Positions 21,515 to 33,962 of a DNA stretch of 64,000 nucleotides are shown piece after piece. The position numbers were made by a program, and so were the translations under genes. This stretch comes from Patagioenas fasciata (taxonomy: Eukaryota; Chordata; Aves; Columbiformes; Columbidae), in the NCBI RefSeq assembly GCF_037038585.1, contig NC_092521.1, positions 105,664,398 through 105,728,397 on the forward strand, in the 5' to 3' direction. The number at the start of each line of letters is the position of its first letter. Position 1 is the first letter of the stretch. The notes under the pieces were generated by a model. The model searched no databases and was not told where the DNA came from. It saw nothing but the letters and a program-made list of their open reading frames with translations.

Positions 21515-21734
21515 CCGCCCCGCGACCCCCGCCCGCCAGACGAACGGGTTCTGACGCCGACAGCGCCCACTCCCAGCCCCACTCTGCCTCCTGCTGCCCC
21601 CATTGGCTGTGGCTGCCCAGCCAGGCCACGCCCCTCCTGCCTGGCCGCCGCGGACATTCCTGCGGGTCAGAGGCGCCGCCGGCAGCCCTGCCCCTCTCGG
21701 CGGGGATAGGCGGGGGACAGAAAAGGGCGTGGCC
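21515..21734 (-). promoter_or_regulatory. RECK core promoter elements: CCAAT box and GC boxes
   Basis: Reading on the minus strand upstream of the ATG at 21,481 there are GC boxes (complement of CCGCCCC at 21,515-21,521 and of CCACGCCCCTCC at 21,626-21,637) and a CCAAT box (21,606-21,602). A plus-strand GGGCGTGGCC lies at 21,725-21,734. No TATA box is apparent. Mammalian RECK is known to be controlled by Sp1-type sites, which fits. The transcription start cannot be placed from sequence alone. Confidence 0.55.
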
Positions 21735-21870
21735 TGCAGCAGGGCGGTGCCCATAGCGGCCCGGCCGCGGGTGTGGACTGCGTTGCTCCGCTGCAGGGTG
21801 GCTGGGCTGCCTACGGGCACCGGTTCTGTGGTACCTGTACCGACCTTCGCCGCCGCCCGCACAGGTATCT

Positions 21871-22120
21871 CACAGCATTCCCCCCAGGTTCATGGAGCAG
21901 CAGAGGTGTGCTCGGAGGGGAGAGATCGGGCGGGTATGGGTTGAAAGAGGGCTGAGGACTGAAGAAACAGTGTTTAAGAAGGTTTTTTGTGAAGGAGACA
22001 GAGACCTCAGCTGAATTAGTTGGTTTCTATTTATATAATGTTTGCATTATTAATATATTTCTACACATTACTTATAGAGTATGGATCGAAAGCCTTCTGT
22101 ATAACACTGGGTTTTGCTTG
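21871..22120. other. RECK upstream flank
   Basis: The transition from CpG island to AT-rich DNA. No feature recognised. Confidence 0.5.
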
Positions 22121-22420
22121 AAATTACAGGGTGTTTCAAAAAGATGGACATGTCTGTAGAGGATAAGTACCATCTCTCATAATGTAGTTGTAAGTGGATC
22201 TCATACCCATATAAGGATGGATAAATTTGTTTGTAGATTTCTTTCCCAGCTTCATGCAAAGTGCATTTAACACCACTGTGTTGGTTATGCTTTGGGTCCG
22301 TCTTGTTGAAATATCCTGTACTTTGTGTATCCAGTAGCCCTGTGGGAGAAATGAGCCAAATGGCACAAAGCATAGGTTACTGAATGGGAATGATACCTGA
22401 GGCTGGGGGGACATCCCCTA
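22121..22420 (-). mobile_element. Possible DNA transposon end (mariner/Tc-like), decayed
   Basis: The plus strand begins ACAGGGTGTTTCAAAAAGAT at about 22,126, a form seen at terminal inverted repeats of some mariner/Tc-type elements. Reading away from it on the minus strand, a broken frame contains RIFQQDG, which resembles the FQQDGA block of such transposases. I could not find the opposite terminal repeat, so this is a single end at best. Confidence 0.35.
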
Positions 22421-22450
22421 AAGTACAAAGATGAGGAGACCGTCATGACT

Positions 22451-22614
22451 GTGTCCCCTTTCCCCCAGCTGCAGCCAGCCTGCCCCAGCCTGGGGCAAGA
22501 CAGGAGTGCCCTGTGGCACCAGCTGTGCCCCATCTCCGCAGGCAATGCCATAGCCCCCAGGCTTTGGGACCTCACAGATGGCCTTGCCCATGCACCATGC
22601 TGTTGAAGAGGGAC
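22451..22614. repeat. Decayed copy of the RECK CpG-island segment
   Basis: Direct-orientation copy of 21,199-21,362. Most differences are at CpG positions of the source (CG to TG or CA), for example GGGGCGAGACAGGAGCGCC against GGGGCAAGACAGGAGTGCC. Sequence on both sides of the 164 bases is unrelated between the copies. Confidence 0.85.
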
Positions 22615-23949
22615 CTTGTTGATTCACCATCACTTCTTGTAACTTGCTCCGTGTCAAGCATTTGTTGTGAGTCAAGCTACTGAAGTGTTCAGGCAGGTAT
22701 TTACATGGTTTGAGCCCACTGTGCAGCTGGGGATGGCTCATGCCCAGGTTGAAGGTGACAGACGGGCAGGGAAGCTGTCTCAGCTTCCCAGGGCCAGCGT
22801 ATCTTAGGGCTGCCTGTGCAGCAGCCATTGCCATTCCTCTCATTCACTGGCGGTGTTGCCTATGATGGGCTTCAGCTTGGGAAGGAAATCTGGAATGCTC
22901 TGCTGGGCTGCTACTACTTTTGCTCTTCTTTAGCCTTTTTTTCAGGTTCTGTGGTGGCTGTTGGTTTTCGGTGTCTACGCTGCAGCCCAGGTCAGTGGCA
23001 AGGTGTTCCTGTCCCTGGCAACAGGAAGGCAATCTGCCTGTCCACATCTAGACAACTGGCAAAGGAAGCTGTAATGGAAGAAGCCTCTGTACAGTAGGGC
23101 CACCACTGTAGTCTCTGTAGAGATCAAATGATCACTTTTTTAAAAAAAAAAGGTTTTTATAAAATTCAAGAGAAATTAATTGTAAGCTATCAATGAAGGC
23201 AAAGCAAACTTAAATTCCTGCTCATTTCATAGCTAGTAACTATCTGGCCATTCCAAAGTGAATGGATCTGCTTCTGGCAGCCTCAGACTTGTTGGATGAG
23301 CACCTTGGCACCCTGTTATTGGATTTTCTGGCAATAGTAAAAGGAAAACTTCTAAGAATGCAGAAAATTCAGTGTCCCACAAACTGCTTATAGCCTTTTT
23401 CCAACCTATCATATCAATGAACTCCTTCTCCAAAGGCAGTCTCACAAACTACCAAGCTATTAATGACTCCATAGTCTTTTACAGCCTGGAGAATCTGTAG
23501 GAACCCAATGCTTTTTAATTCCAGTATCAAATTCATAAATGGTCAAGAAAAAAATCTCAAGGTGATCCAGGAATGCACTCCAATGAGATGAGAAACTTTT
23601 GTCTCTTGTCCATCTACACATGCACCAGTATAGAATGATTAAATTGTACTGCTCCTTTATGGAACAAATCTGTAAGAAAAACAAACAAACAAACAAACAG
23701 GATATTTAGTTGTATTTAAATTTGAAATCTAATAAATTAAAGTTGTTGCTGTAATTGTGAATTAAGAAAACTGAACAGTGGCAAATGTAACCTGATTATA
23801 AAAAAAATTTTTCACACCATGACAGAAATGACGCTTGTATGTTAGTGGGCTTACTTGTCAGTTAAGTAGCTTGGCTTTTCCCTCAAACCCAAGCTTAAGT
23901 TCTGATTATTTTTTTGCTTACTATCTTGGGACTTTAAATTCATTATGGG
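22615..23949. other. Upstream of RECK, no gene seen
   Basis: Moderate GC to about 23,100, then AT-rich. A short AAAC run lies at about 23,678-23,699. Minus-strand frames in 22,418-22,843 cross the duplicated segment and are not convincing genes. Confidence 0.45.
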
Positions 23950-23964
23950 CCCACGAGGTGGCAG
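23950..23964 (+). promoter_or_regulatory. CTCF-like binding site
   Basis: CCCACGAGGTGGCAG is close to the CTCF core consensus (CCASYAGRKGGCR), with one mismatch by eye. It lies about 2.5 kb upstream of the RECK start codon, between RECK and TGFBR1. Confidence 0.4.
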
Positions 23965-24049
23965 CAGATTCAAAAGCAAAGTTAGCCAAATGGCCAAACA
24001 AGCGAACTGCTTTAGTTTCTCTGAGAATACAGGGACCTGAACCGATTAG

Positions 24050-24067
24050 GTGCGGTTTTTTCCGCAC
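24050..24067. other. Perfect short hairpin (6-bp stem, T6 loop)
   Basis: GTGCGG, six T, CCGCAC. This is an isolated GC stem in AT-rich DNA, 86 bases from the CTCF-like site. On the plus strand there is no U-run after the stem. Its role is unknown and it may be chance. Confidence 0.4.
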
Positions 24068-27000
24068 TTACGCTACATGGTTTAATTTGGCTCAGTTTTG
24101 GGTAAGGGTGAACTGCTGTGCGGTCTGCTTCCCCTGAATTCCATTCATATGTGAAGTCATTATCAAGAATAATTAACCCCACAAGCAAACAGGCAGAGAA
24201 AAGATGCTGGTATGTCTGGTAATTTAATGGCTCTGCATTGTCACTCCAAGTCACCCCTTCAGTTTCAGAAGAAATAACTGAGACCACTGAAATTATTTCC
24301 TTCACTTTGAAGAAGCAAATTGAATTTTGAACTAATACAAGCTTTTAAAATTTGCCTTCAGCAAAGACAGTATAAATTTTAACCTAGTTGTTCTAGAAAG
24401 CAAAGCCTTTGGTCCTTAGGAGTTTGGATGTTAAATCTACAGACTACTGTTTTCCAGTTAAACCATGCATATCAGTCTTTTTAAAACAGACCCATTTGAA
24501 ATTTATTTCTACCCAACCTTCAACAATGACAAGTGGAATTCTGGCGCTTGAAATGATTAAATGCCTCAGTGTAAAGTAGTTTGATACAAGTAAACTGACA
24601 GCATACTTTTAAAGTCTGGTAATAAGAAAGAAACCCTTCTGCAAATGTATAATTTTTTGCTGCTCCTGTCAGCTGCTAAAGGAAAAGGAATACTTTATGT
24701 TATATTCCCTGTTGCTTTAGAATATAATAAAATCTTCTCATTCAGCTACATTCTTTTGTATTAGCTTGAATAATTAACTATATTTTATTCTGAGCTGCAT
24801 TTGATTCTGCTCCCTTATCCTAAAAATTGCTGAAACATTAAAAGGTTTGAATGTTACTCTGTATTTTATGTTGAAGTGTCCCTCACCAACAGGTGAAGGT
24901 TCTGAAGTAGTCATGGTCTGAAATACTGGTTCAAACATACATTTTACTGAAAGAGATACAACCCGATCGGGATGCCCTCAGAAAGTAAAATGATGCCACG
25001 TTTTTCTTACATCCGGGGAAAAATGTTGTCATTGTGGCAAATCTCTGCATGTTTCAGTAGAGTACTCTCTGAACTGAAAATAATACTGTCCTATATTTGA
25101 ATTTAACATTTAATATATCTGTTTTGAGATGTATATAAATTCTGTGCACCATAAAATTGGTTTCCCTGTCTTTTGAGAACTTCAAGAACCAATATAGAGA
25201 CCTACCCATTTCAACACAGTACATCAGCAGACAAAAGGTTGTTTTCACCTTATGCACCTTCTGTTTCTATTTTTGTCTCATTACTGGAAGCCAGTAGCAT
25301 TTTAATTTCTAAAACCATTGCATTTTAGCTATGAATATTTAAGCAAAATTGCATTGCTATAATGTCTAGGATAGCTAGACCTTGCAATTGGAAAGGTACT
25401 CGCAACATTTATAGACCTACCCTAGTTAGCATTAATTTGTCTAATCTGTGTATCGACACCTAGATACCTGACTGATAAGCCAGTGCCAGATTTTTTTAGT
25501 GTGTGTTGAAAATAGCTTTCCTGTGATGAGGCTTGTTCTATTTCATCTCGGTGTTGGAACTCTGTAGGGCTCTACAGGGTAACTCAAATGCATCTGTGTG
25601 CGAACTGGTAGGAACTGAAGGACCTAAACTGTCCCTAACATGCTGCTAGTTAGTAAGTGAGGCTTTTGCCTGCTTCTTCAGGCTAAAGATGGATTGCTGC
25701 AACAAAGCCTCTTTCAAACAGATTTTGTTCTTAAAGTGGCAAACCTTTTTGTTTAGGCAACCCTTAACTACTTTATTTTTTCTCAATTAGATCTCAGGCA
25801 TCTGATTTTCGAAATAATGAATAATGAAGATTAATTTGTTTTCAAATGTCTTCACTTTTTTTAAAAAACAGAAAAGTAGAATGTGGGTTTTTCTTTCAAA
25901 ACAATTTTATTATAAGAGATAAAACACAAATACAAAAGCAGGGTTTAGTGGCTGTTGCTAGACACACCAGAAGCAGTGTGCAGTTACACTGATAAAGAAA
26001 GTTGCATATAAGCAATACAGATGTGAAATGAAAGCAAATAAAGATATACGTTAATGGTAAATACAATGTCTCCAATTAATTTTAAGTTGCACATGTGCAT
26101 ATTAGACTTCATAAAATCTTGCTATAGGCAAATAATTAATATTGCATACATCAAGTCTTGAAGGATAGCCAACTGAAAGTTATTAAATAATAGTGGAGTA
26201 TATAATTAATTAGAATTTGCTATGAAGGTAATAAAGAAGTAAGATTCTGTCACCATCAGTGAGCATAAGTTAAGAAACTATTCTATAGTTTTCAAAAGAA
26301 ATTTGAAATAAATTTCATATTTGCTGAAAGAGGCAGTTTTCATGTTCATAAAAGGTACCATAAAAATATCTGGCTCTGCTTTACATTGTGTAACTTTTCT
26401 CAACAGGGGAAATGACCTGAAGCTAAAGTTCCCTGTCAGCCTGAATTTTACACCCCTGAAATCAGTTATGGTATTAGAGACAGGTCTGCTTCTCTCCAAA
26501 TGAGAACACTGAGTGACACTCTTGGTCACAGAGCTTATGAAATGGACAATTTAAAAATGGGTTGTGGACTAATGGAAACATCAAGACCATTCATTCTCTT
26601 TGACATAGAAAAACTGTGTCATTAAAACCTAATTACCATGTTCTTTCATGTTAAAGAAGGTGATGCTAAAAATAAGCCTAAAAAAGCTGTCACATGCTAT
26701 TTGGTCAGATGCTTTTTACTTTCTATACTGCTTTGTATGCTCTGTAGTCTTTGTACTGTATACTCTGTATAAAGGAGTTATGTGTTAATGTAACAGTATC
26801 AATATATTTCCTTCAAGACTATATGTAGGCCAGGGTTGCTAGTAAGTGCGGAGTACCTTCATGCAAAGTGAACTTCTGTCCCATTCAATTTGATTTCTGG
26901 AATAACATTAAGGGATTGATAAAAGGAAAAAGTTTTTTTTTCAGTTTGAGAAACTGAAAATGAGAGAAATTACACTAGAAGATTCAGGGGGTTGGGGAGT

Positions 27001-29407
27001 AGAAAATGGATCCCTTCAGAACGTGGAAAGGAGTATTTCAAATGGAATTGTGTTCAGTGCAGTCGAATCCTTCAACCATCCTACCAGTCTAAATCTGAAT
27101 CTAAACTCAAGTGTCTAAATATAAAGTCTGATATACCTATACCATAGTAGTGATGGGCCGTGCTCATGCCATTGGAAATCCTGTCTTCTTTCTGGCCTTC
27201 ACTCACCATCCCAAGAGGACAAATAACAGCATTTAGCAAGTGATGACACATCTGTGTCTTTGAATACAGATAAAAGATAATCATTTTGCTTTTCAGGTCA
27301 GGCTTCAGTAACAGCAGTGCATTTGCCAGCGTATCATAAGCATGGGTTGGAGATAGAAAAGCATGTGTTGAAGAATACTGAGAATGCCATATGGAAATTC
27401 TTCTGTGGATTATCCCACTGAATCATTGAGTCATGTATAGGATTAGTTACTTCTTCATATGGTGTTTAAGGACCAAATTGCTGTTGGAATATTTTCCAAG
27501 GGTTATTTTTATGGTTTGCTGTACTTTGCAATTGTGTTAAAAATGACATCATAACCGGCACTTACAGTGATATATTTTAAAGCACCCAAAGGGTTTTATA
27601 CATCTTCCTTTATGTTTAGCACTTATAATGCTTTCTCAATCAGTAATCTTTGAAGAACTGTGTGTAATTCATTCACTGCTCTACATACATTTCTGTGTGA
27701 ACACAGTCTGCAAGTGTTGCAAAAATGGATGTAGGTGGTATGAAATAATTTATGTTGCTAATTGACAATTATGCAGTTGCTTCTAGTTTCGAACAGAAAA
27801 GAATCGATGTCAACTGGCAGATAAAATTAAAAAGAAGAAAGCATAAAATTCCATTTTTTTGCAACCAGGTTGTGTCATGCTATTTAAATCAGTTTTAGTT
27901 AAAATTATTTTATTCTTGCTATTTTATACATTAGCTAGCAAGTTCTGTCAAGCTGACTTAATTATGTGAATGACAGAACAATGCCTATTCCGATTTCTAC
28001 CCACACTTGAGTGACGTGAGTGATTTAGGATAGAGCTTTGGTAGTATGCATGAATCCTGCATACTTCTCAAAATACCTTAATGAAAATATTAAAAGGTAG
28101 TCTATTCTAACTTATGTAACCTTTTGTAATTAAGATAGGTATATGTGATTTCCCCATTAACAGTGAAGGAAGTTGTTAGAGAGCTCTGATGTTTTTGCTA
28201 CGAAAGGAAAAGCCACATCCGTCTGAGAAGAACAGTCAAAGGGAGTCGCAGTTTTTGATGACACTGAGGAAGGGTGCACTGGGACGAGGTAGCAAGGCTG
28301 GCAAGAGCAAGGGCTGCCTGTGGGCTCCTGCTGTGTGGTGAGCTGGCTGGGTTTGTTCCACAGCAAAGGGCCACATATGGCATGGTGTGCACCTACTCAG
28401 GCACACGGTGTAGTGGGTCCTCCATGGGCAGGAGTCCTCTTCTCACTATCACTACACAGGGACACAAGGGTCAAATGAATCTTCTTCTATTAGGCAGCTT
28501 TAAATGATATACATTATAGCAAAATAACTGGCTAATTTTGAAGTCTTATACAACAGATCAGAATTCAGATCCTGAAGAATAATTCATAGCTAAATTCTTA
28601 TTGTCTTTGATAACTAAGACTAAAAAAAAAAAGCCTTTTCACTTCAAAATGCTTGTATTTACTTTTCTTGGGTAGTGAATCTAAACTAGACCTTAAAAAT
28701 AACTAAGCACCACATCTCTCTCATAACTGATATCTAAATTAAATATATATATATATATATATGTACACAAAGCACAGCAAGATTGAAGTAAAATTTTGTG
28801 ACCTAGATCAAGATTCAAGATACATACAACTAAAATTGAAATTGGCAAAAAAATATTGGCTGCTTGGAAGCATGTAGACATTGTATACACTTCATGCTTC
28901 AGCTTCCAAGGTTCCTTTGGCACCTGCTTCTTCCTAAATCCTCTTCTGTCCTGGTGGATTATCATTCTCCAAATCTCAGCTCCTCCGGGGGAACAGAGGC
29001 AGTATGTGGGCACTGACATTCAAGACAAAAGCTGTGAGTACCTCACCTTCCTGGGTGCTTACACTTTTCTCAGCTTTTCAAAAGTGTAAAGAAGTCCTTA
29101 AAAGGAGAAAATGAAGAATTAGCTTGGTTCAAAAATGTTCTTACTAGTGTCCAATAGTTAAATCAAGTAATACTTCAGTGATGTCACAAATTAAATAAGT
29201 GATGGCCTTTATGTGTACCTATCTGCCCTACACACACTACAAATTATGTTTTAACTCAGTAAATTGCAAATATGGAAGACACAATAAGAGATGAAAGCTG
29301 GGGAAGGGAACTGTCAGTGTACTTTATCAAGCTGCATTTTATTATACATGATGCACATCTAGAGGTGCAAGAGCATTATCAGAAACAGAACCAAGATGTT
29401 CTCTTCT
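24068..29407. other. Intergenic, AT-rich, no gene seen
   Basis: 5.3 kb with no recognised repeat family or exon. A pure TA run lies at 28,743-28,762. A moderately GC-rich patch at about 28,190-28,470 has short frames on both strands and could be an old repeat. Confidence 0.45.
28743..28762. repeat. (TA)n microsatellite
   Basis: Ten uninterrupted TA units followed by TGTACAC. Confidence 0.9.
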
Positions 29408-30151
29408 CAGGATTTAACCTGAGCTAGCAATACAACCACAATAGCTGCTCACTCACCCCCTCATCCAACCCCCCAAACAGGGGAAACAATCAAAAGGAAA
29501 GGGAGAAACTTGAACTGAGATAAACACAGTTTAATAGAATAACAAAATACTAATACACTACTAGTAAATATATATATATAAAATAGAAATACAAGATACT
29601 CAAGGCAATTGCTCATGAACACACTGAGCAGCCAGTCCTAGGAAACAGCATCTGGTCCCACATCTGATCCCAGAGAGAGTCAAGAGAGGAAAAAGGCAGA
29701 AAGGCTCAGAGGCCTCTGCAAAATGGAAAAAAAAAAAAAAAGCCAAACTAAACATCCCACACCAAAAATTACCCTGGCTCTGACAAAAAAGAGCAAAGAA
29801 GAAAAAAAAAAAAAACAATGCGCTCAAGAGAAAACGCCCAAGAGACCAGAGAGGGAGCAGAAGACTCCTTAAACATGGAGCATTATGCCAATGTGATGGA
29901 ATACTCTTATTGATCAGTCTGGATGTCAGTGAAGCTCTACCCCATCCACACCCCCTTCCTTGATGCCTCACACCTGTGGGCAGAACACTCAGAGTGTCCT
30001 TGGTTCTCAGACCAGAGAAATGAAAAACATTAACTCTGTGCTGGGGTGTTATCTCTTGTTCTCAAACTAAGTCCAAATAATGAGAATACTAGCTATGAAA
30101 AGGAAAGGTTTCTAACTGCATGAAGAAAATTAACCCATTTTCAGTCAAACC
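29408..30151 (-). mobile_element. Solo LTR, family A, diverged
   Basis: Minus-strand copy. In LTR order it has a Lys/Asn-like purine-rich start near 30,151, the ACTGATCAATAAGAGTATTCC stretch (complement of about 29,902-29,922), A- and T-rich runs (complements of A-runs near 29,728 and 29,800) and an end near 29,408. It follows the same order as the copies at 1-341 and 52,490-53,047 but is more diverged. Edges are approximate. Confidence 0.6.
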
Positions 30152-31004
30152 AGCATATCTCTTTAAAACATTTATAGGGTCTGAAAGTCATCTGGTGTGG
30201 TTTTTGCTCTTCTGTACATCCTAGCTTTGAAGATATGAGAACAGTAGTTGAATACAATCCTAAAATGGTACTTAAAATTCTTGTGTAGTTCCTAAAGAAA
30301 AAGTTATTTTAAAATTAAACTTCATTTGCTTATTTATTCAACAACTATGACTACACCTATCCAGCAACAAAGAACAGCAAGTTGCTAAGCAAACAACTGA
30401 AATCAAATTAACATCATAATCATAGCATTAATAAGAGAAAGGAAGTCTGCAAAATACTATTATAGTCATTTTGCTGAGAGGTGAGGAAAACATTAAAAAA
30501 TACAAATGTCATGAGAACAACATGTTTGGGATCTGCAGAATGCAACAGCACAACAGCAGTGAGGATGCTGTAGCTCCTGCCTGCATGTCCCACCAGTCAC
30601 AGTGCTGAGCTCTTCTCAGTGAGCAGGGGCAGAGGCAGACACAGTCCACATGCACACAGAACAACACAGTAAGAAACACTAGGCACACATGCAAAAGGCA
30701 CCAACAGCCTCATCCTGCCTCCCTCTCTGTCTGGTCAGGATGGAGGTCTGTGAGTGGAAGACCTCTATGTGTAGGTACAGCGCAGATCCCTCCAGCAGCT
30801 GGGCTCAGGCAGTTTGTTCCTGCTGCCCCTGGATCCTCACACCTGCCCAGCCACCAGTACCTGGGTATGTGAGTTCCATGGCCTGCGGCCCCACTTCAGC
30901 TGCTGGGGGAAGATCTCACACCCCATACACATAGCAGCACACAGGCACTCACACTTGGGATCCCTCCAGTAACTGGGCTGAGACACAGACTGGCACACAC
31001 ATAC
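30152..31004. other. Intergenic; possible ERV-derived block at 30,500-31,000
   Basis: The right half is GC-richer and holds spaced motifs (CTCCAGCAGCTGGGCTCAGG near 30,792 and CTCCAGTAACTGGGCTGAGA near 30,965) that, reversed, recall the CAGCAACTGG motif of the ERV block at 54.4-56.0 kb. This is a weak resemblance. No gene seen. Confidence 0.3.
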
Positions 31005-31490
31005 TCAGTCTCAGGTCACTTGACTGGAGTACTGAGTCCAGTTCTGGGCTCCCTAGTTTAAGAAGGACAAGGAATTACGGGAGGGAGTCCAGCATGGACT
31101 ACAAATTAAGGGTCTGGAGCATCTTTCCTATGAGGAAAGATGAGAGAGCTGAGTCTGTTCAGCCTGGAGAAGGCTGAGAAGGGATCTTACAAACGTTTAC
31201 AAATATCTCAATAGTGGATGTCAAGAGAATGGTATCAGACTCTTCTTAGTGGCGCCCAATGATAGGATGACGGGCAATGAGCACAGACTGAAGCATAGGA
31301 GGTTCCATCTGAATATGAGAAGAAACTTCTTTACACTGAGGGTTATCACCAGAGAAGTTGTGGAGTCTTCTTCCCTGGAGACATTCAAAACCCGCCTGGA
31401 CGCATTCCTGTGTGATCTGCTCTAGATGAACCTGCTTTAGCAGGTGGGTTGCACTAGATGATCTCCCCGACCAGTCAGTGATTCTGTGAC
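31005..31490 (+). mobile_element. CR1 LINE 3' fragment
   Basis: Plus-strand CR1: GAGTACTGAGTCCAGTTCTG, then the GAGAAGGCTGAGAAGGGATC block, then GATGATCTCC and a final GTGATTCTGTGA. About 490 bases, moderately diverged. Confidence 0.85.
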
Positions 31491-33780
31491 CTGCTTGCCA
31501 CCAAACCCAGTCTGACCTTCACTGATGACTATGCACTCAAGCAGAACCTTCCTTTGCTCCAGCTGCTGCAGCACAGATGCATGGGCCCTGTCATCTGTGG
31601 CACAGCTCCACTTGCTGGCACTTAAACCTTGGTGCACAAAGAATACACTGCCCGTCACTCAGGAAAAGTTAGAAATGGAATTCCATGAGACAACAGGACA
31701 GACTGTGCTGGTACAGCACAGGGTGCAGTCTTAATGTGATAGCCAAATCATAATGACCTTAAGTGTAATGACTGGCCACCTGCTTTATACAACAAGCCCA
31801 TTTTATCCTCTTTCCCCCTCTCTTTTCCCATGCTTGCTCCTCCTCAAACCACCTCCCTTTCCCCACCTTTGATTCCTTCCTTAAACATGCCATGGCAAGT
31901 CTAGCACAACCACCACGCACTCTTCAGCTGCATCTTATGCCATGTGCTGCAGCCCTGCTGGTGGTGGCCCTCCCTTGATCTGCAGAGCGGTTCAGAGAGG
32001 CCCTCCAGCAGGTTCATTGTCTGCATCTCACACCTGGACAGTGAGGCTGAAGGCTTTCCCAGGACAGCCTGGGGACAGGCTGGGATAGGAGCATCCATTC
32101 CTCTTACTGGGCCATAGGGGTTCCTTCACTTGCTGCTGTGCCTCTGTGCTCCTCTGTGTTTGTGAGGACAAACTGTTTATCACATAAACCAATGTTGAAC
32201 CAAATAATGTAATTCACTTTTAGATCACTTAATACATTGTCTGTAATCCAAAGAAAACCAGGACACCTAATCAGCTAGCTGTCTGTGGATCACTAGCCTT
32301 ATGATAACCAGCTTGAGATCCTCTTCTTTGAAAAGGACATGGAAGATTTAACAGTTATGTTAGAAAAGCAAAATAGGGAAGAAATAAATTAGTAGAAGTC
32401 ACTCAGAATATAAATTGATGAAAATATGCAACCATGGAAGTAAAACAATTTGGAGAAAACCCCAATGAATGGAAAAAACAACTTCTGAAAACAGATCACA
32501 TATCTAGAGGTACATCGTACAGACCCTTCCTCTTATATTCCCCACATTTTTCCTGGAGGAGCATATTACCATTCATATATCCCTGTAAAACATGCTGCAA
32601 CTTCTGAATAATTAACATATGTGCAAAACATGCCATCTTAAACAGCAGCGTGCAATTTTGAAGAGACCATTTCTACAAAATGCCTGAAGACTCCATCTTG
32701 CTCCTGAAAAAGTGGTATGCAAAGAGCAGAGCAAACTCATTATTTCTAGAAAGCATCGAGCTCATGCTTCCAAATGCAATGCAGGTAAGGGAAAAGGGCA
32801 TTTTGGCATATTGACTTTCTGGCTGGCTAAGTTAACATTTGTTATTTTTCTCTTTTTATTGTTGCTACCAAGCAGGTTTTTTATTAAGCAGTGCAATTCC
32901 AATATTGCTAATTAGTCACTAAAACACCCATTGACAAGGAATCCCTAATTCTGTTTATAGGTTTAGAAAAACCTCAAATTTATTTTTTCTTTTCTTTTTT
33001 TTTTGGACTTGTCATTACTGAATGTTCTTGTTATTGGACAAATGCCCACGTCAATATGCTCATGGGCATCAAAGCCATCAACCAAAGTTGAGTCATCAAG
33101 AAGTTCTGGTGCCATGTGCCATTTTGTGCCAAGTTTAGGATTGTTTCCAACATCTGATCAGTTCTTTGTCCAGGAATGTGTTACTGTAAGGCCCAAAATT
33201 AAGATTAAAAAATACTTCCAAATCAGTTTAATTCATTTAGATTTGAAGTTAGCGTTATCACATTCAATTAATCAGGATTTTCTATCTAATACCAAATCAG
33301 GTCTGTAGAAAGGCTGAAGTGCTCTAAAGCAGAAATGCTCTAACAGGAAGTGGCAGATTATTTCATCAAAGCTGATTAAACTCTGAAACTACTGGAAGCT
33401 GCTGGATAGCTGACTGTGTCACTTAGAAAAAATAAAACCAGGTAGAATACTGCATTTGAATTATTTCGAGGTAATTCATTCATTACAGGAGTTTAAAGAA
33501 ACACCTGAAACAATGTTGGGACTTCATGGTGAGAGCTTGTGAAGGACTGAGAATGTAGTGAAAGGCTGGGATAGTGGGCAGTGATTCTTTTGAAGGAGAA
33601 CGAAGGAAACAGATAAGAAATTATATACCAGTCAAATTTGGTTTGATTTTTTGGGAAAACAAAACAAACCAAACAAAAAACCTGGAATGAGTCATCCAAC
33701 ATTATTTTTGAGTACCGCCACAACAGCAAGCAAAAGTCAACAAGCATTTTGTCATGAACAAGGTGTGGCAAATCTATTTC
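31491..33780. other. Intergenic, no gene seen
   Basis: Pyrimidine-rich at 31,800-31,870, otherwise AT-rich from 32,150. A frame of 101 codons (33,003-33,308, plus) has no recognisable family and no splice context that I trust. Confidence 0.45.
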
Positions 33781-33962
33781 ATTTCCCTTGATAACAACTG
33801 AAGCAAGGGAAATTCAGGTTGGACATAAAAAAAAAAAATCTCTTTCTAGTGAAGTAAAGAAATGTATTGCCTGGGGAAGTTGTAGAGTATCCACCCGAAA
33901 GAGTTGGAAAATCTTTCAGAAATAGTCTAGCAAACGTTTGCCAAGCACATGGATATGGTTTA
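33781..33962 (+). mobile_element. CR1 LINE fragment, plus strand
   Basis: GGGAAATTCAGGTTGGACAT, then GAGTTGGAAAATCTTTCAGA and ACATGGATATGGTTTAG follow the order of the 3' part of CR1. It meets an oppositely oriented CR1 at 33,962/33,963. Confidence 0.7.

Larger units (their letters stand above)
20930..21870. promoter_or_regulatory. CpG island over RECK promoter and exon 1
   Basis: A sharp rise in GC and CpG within AT-rich surroundings, including the repeated CCCGCC, GGCGCC and CGCGG stretches at 21,060-21,740. It spans exon 1, the start of intron 1 and about 390 bases upstream of the ATG. The sequence is typical of an unmethylated housekeeping-type promoter. Confidence 0.85.

Noticed and set aside
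20992..21944. Several long frames on both strands in GC-rich DNA
   Set aside because: CpG-island composition removes stop codons by chance. Only the 79-base RECK exon 1 is supported by splice phase.
22418..22843. Minus-strand frame of 141 codons
   Set aside because: It crosses the decayed copy of the RECK island segment and has no family match.
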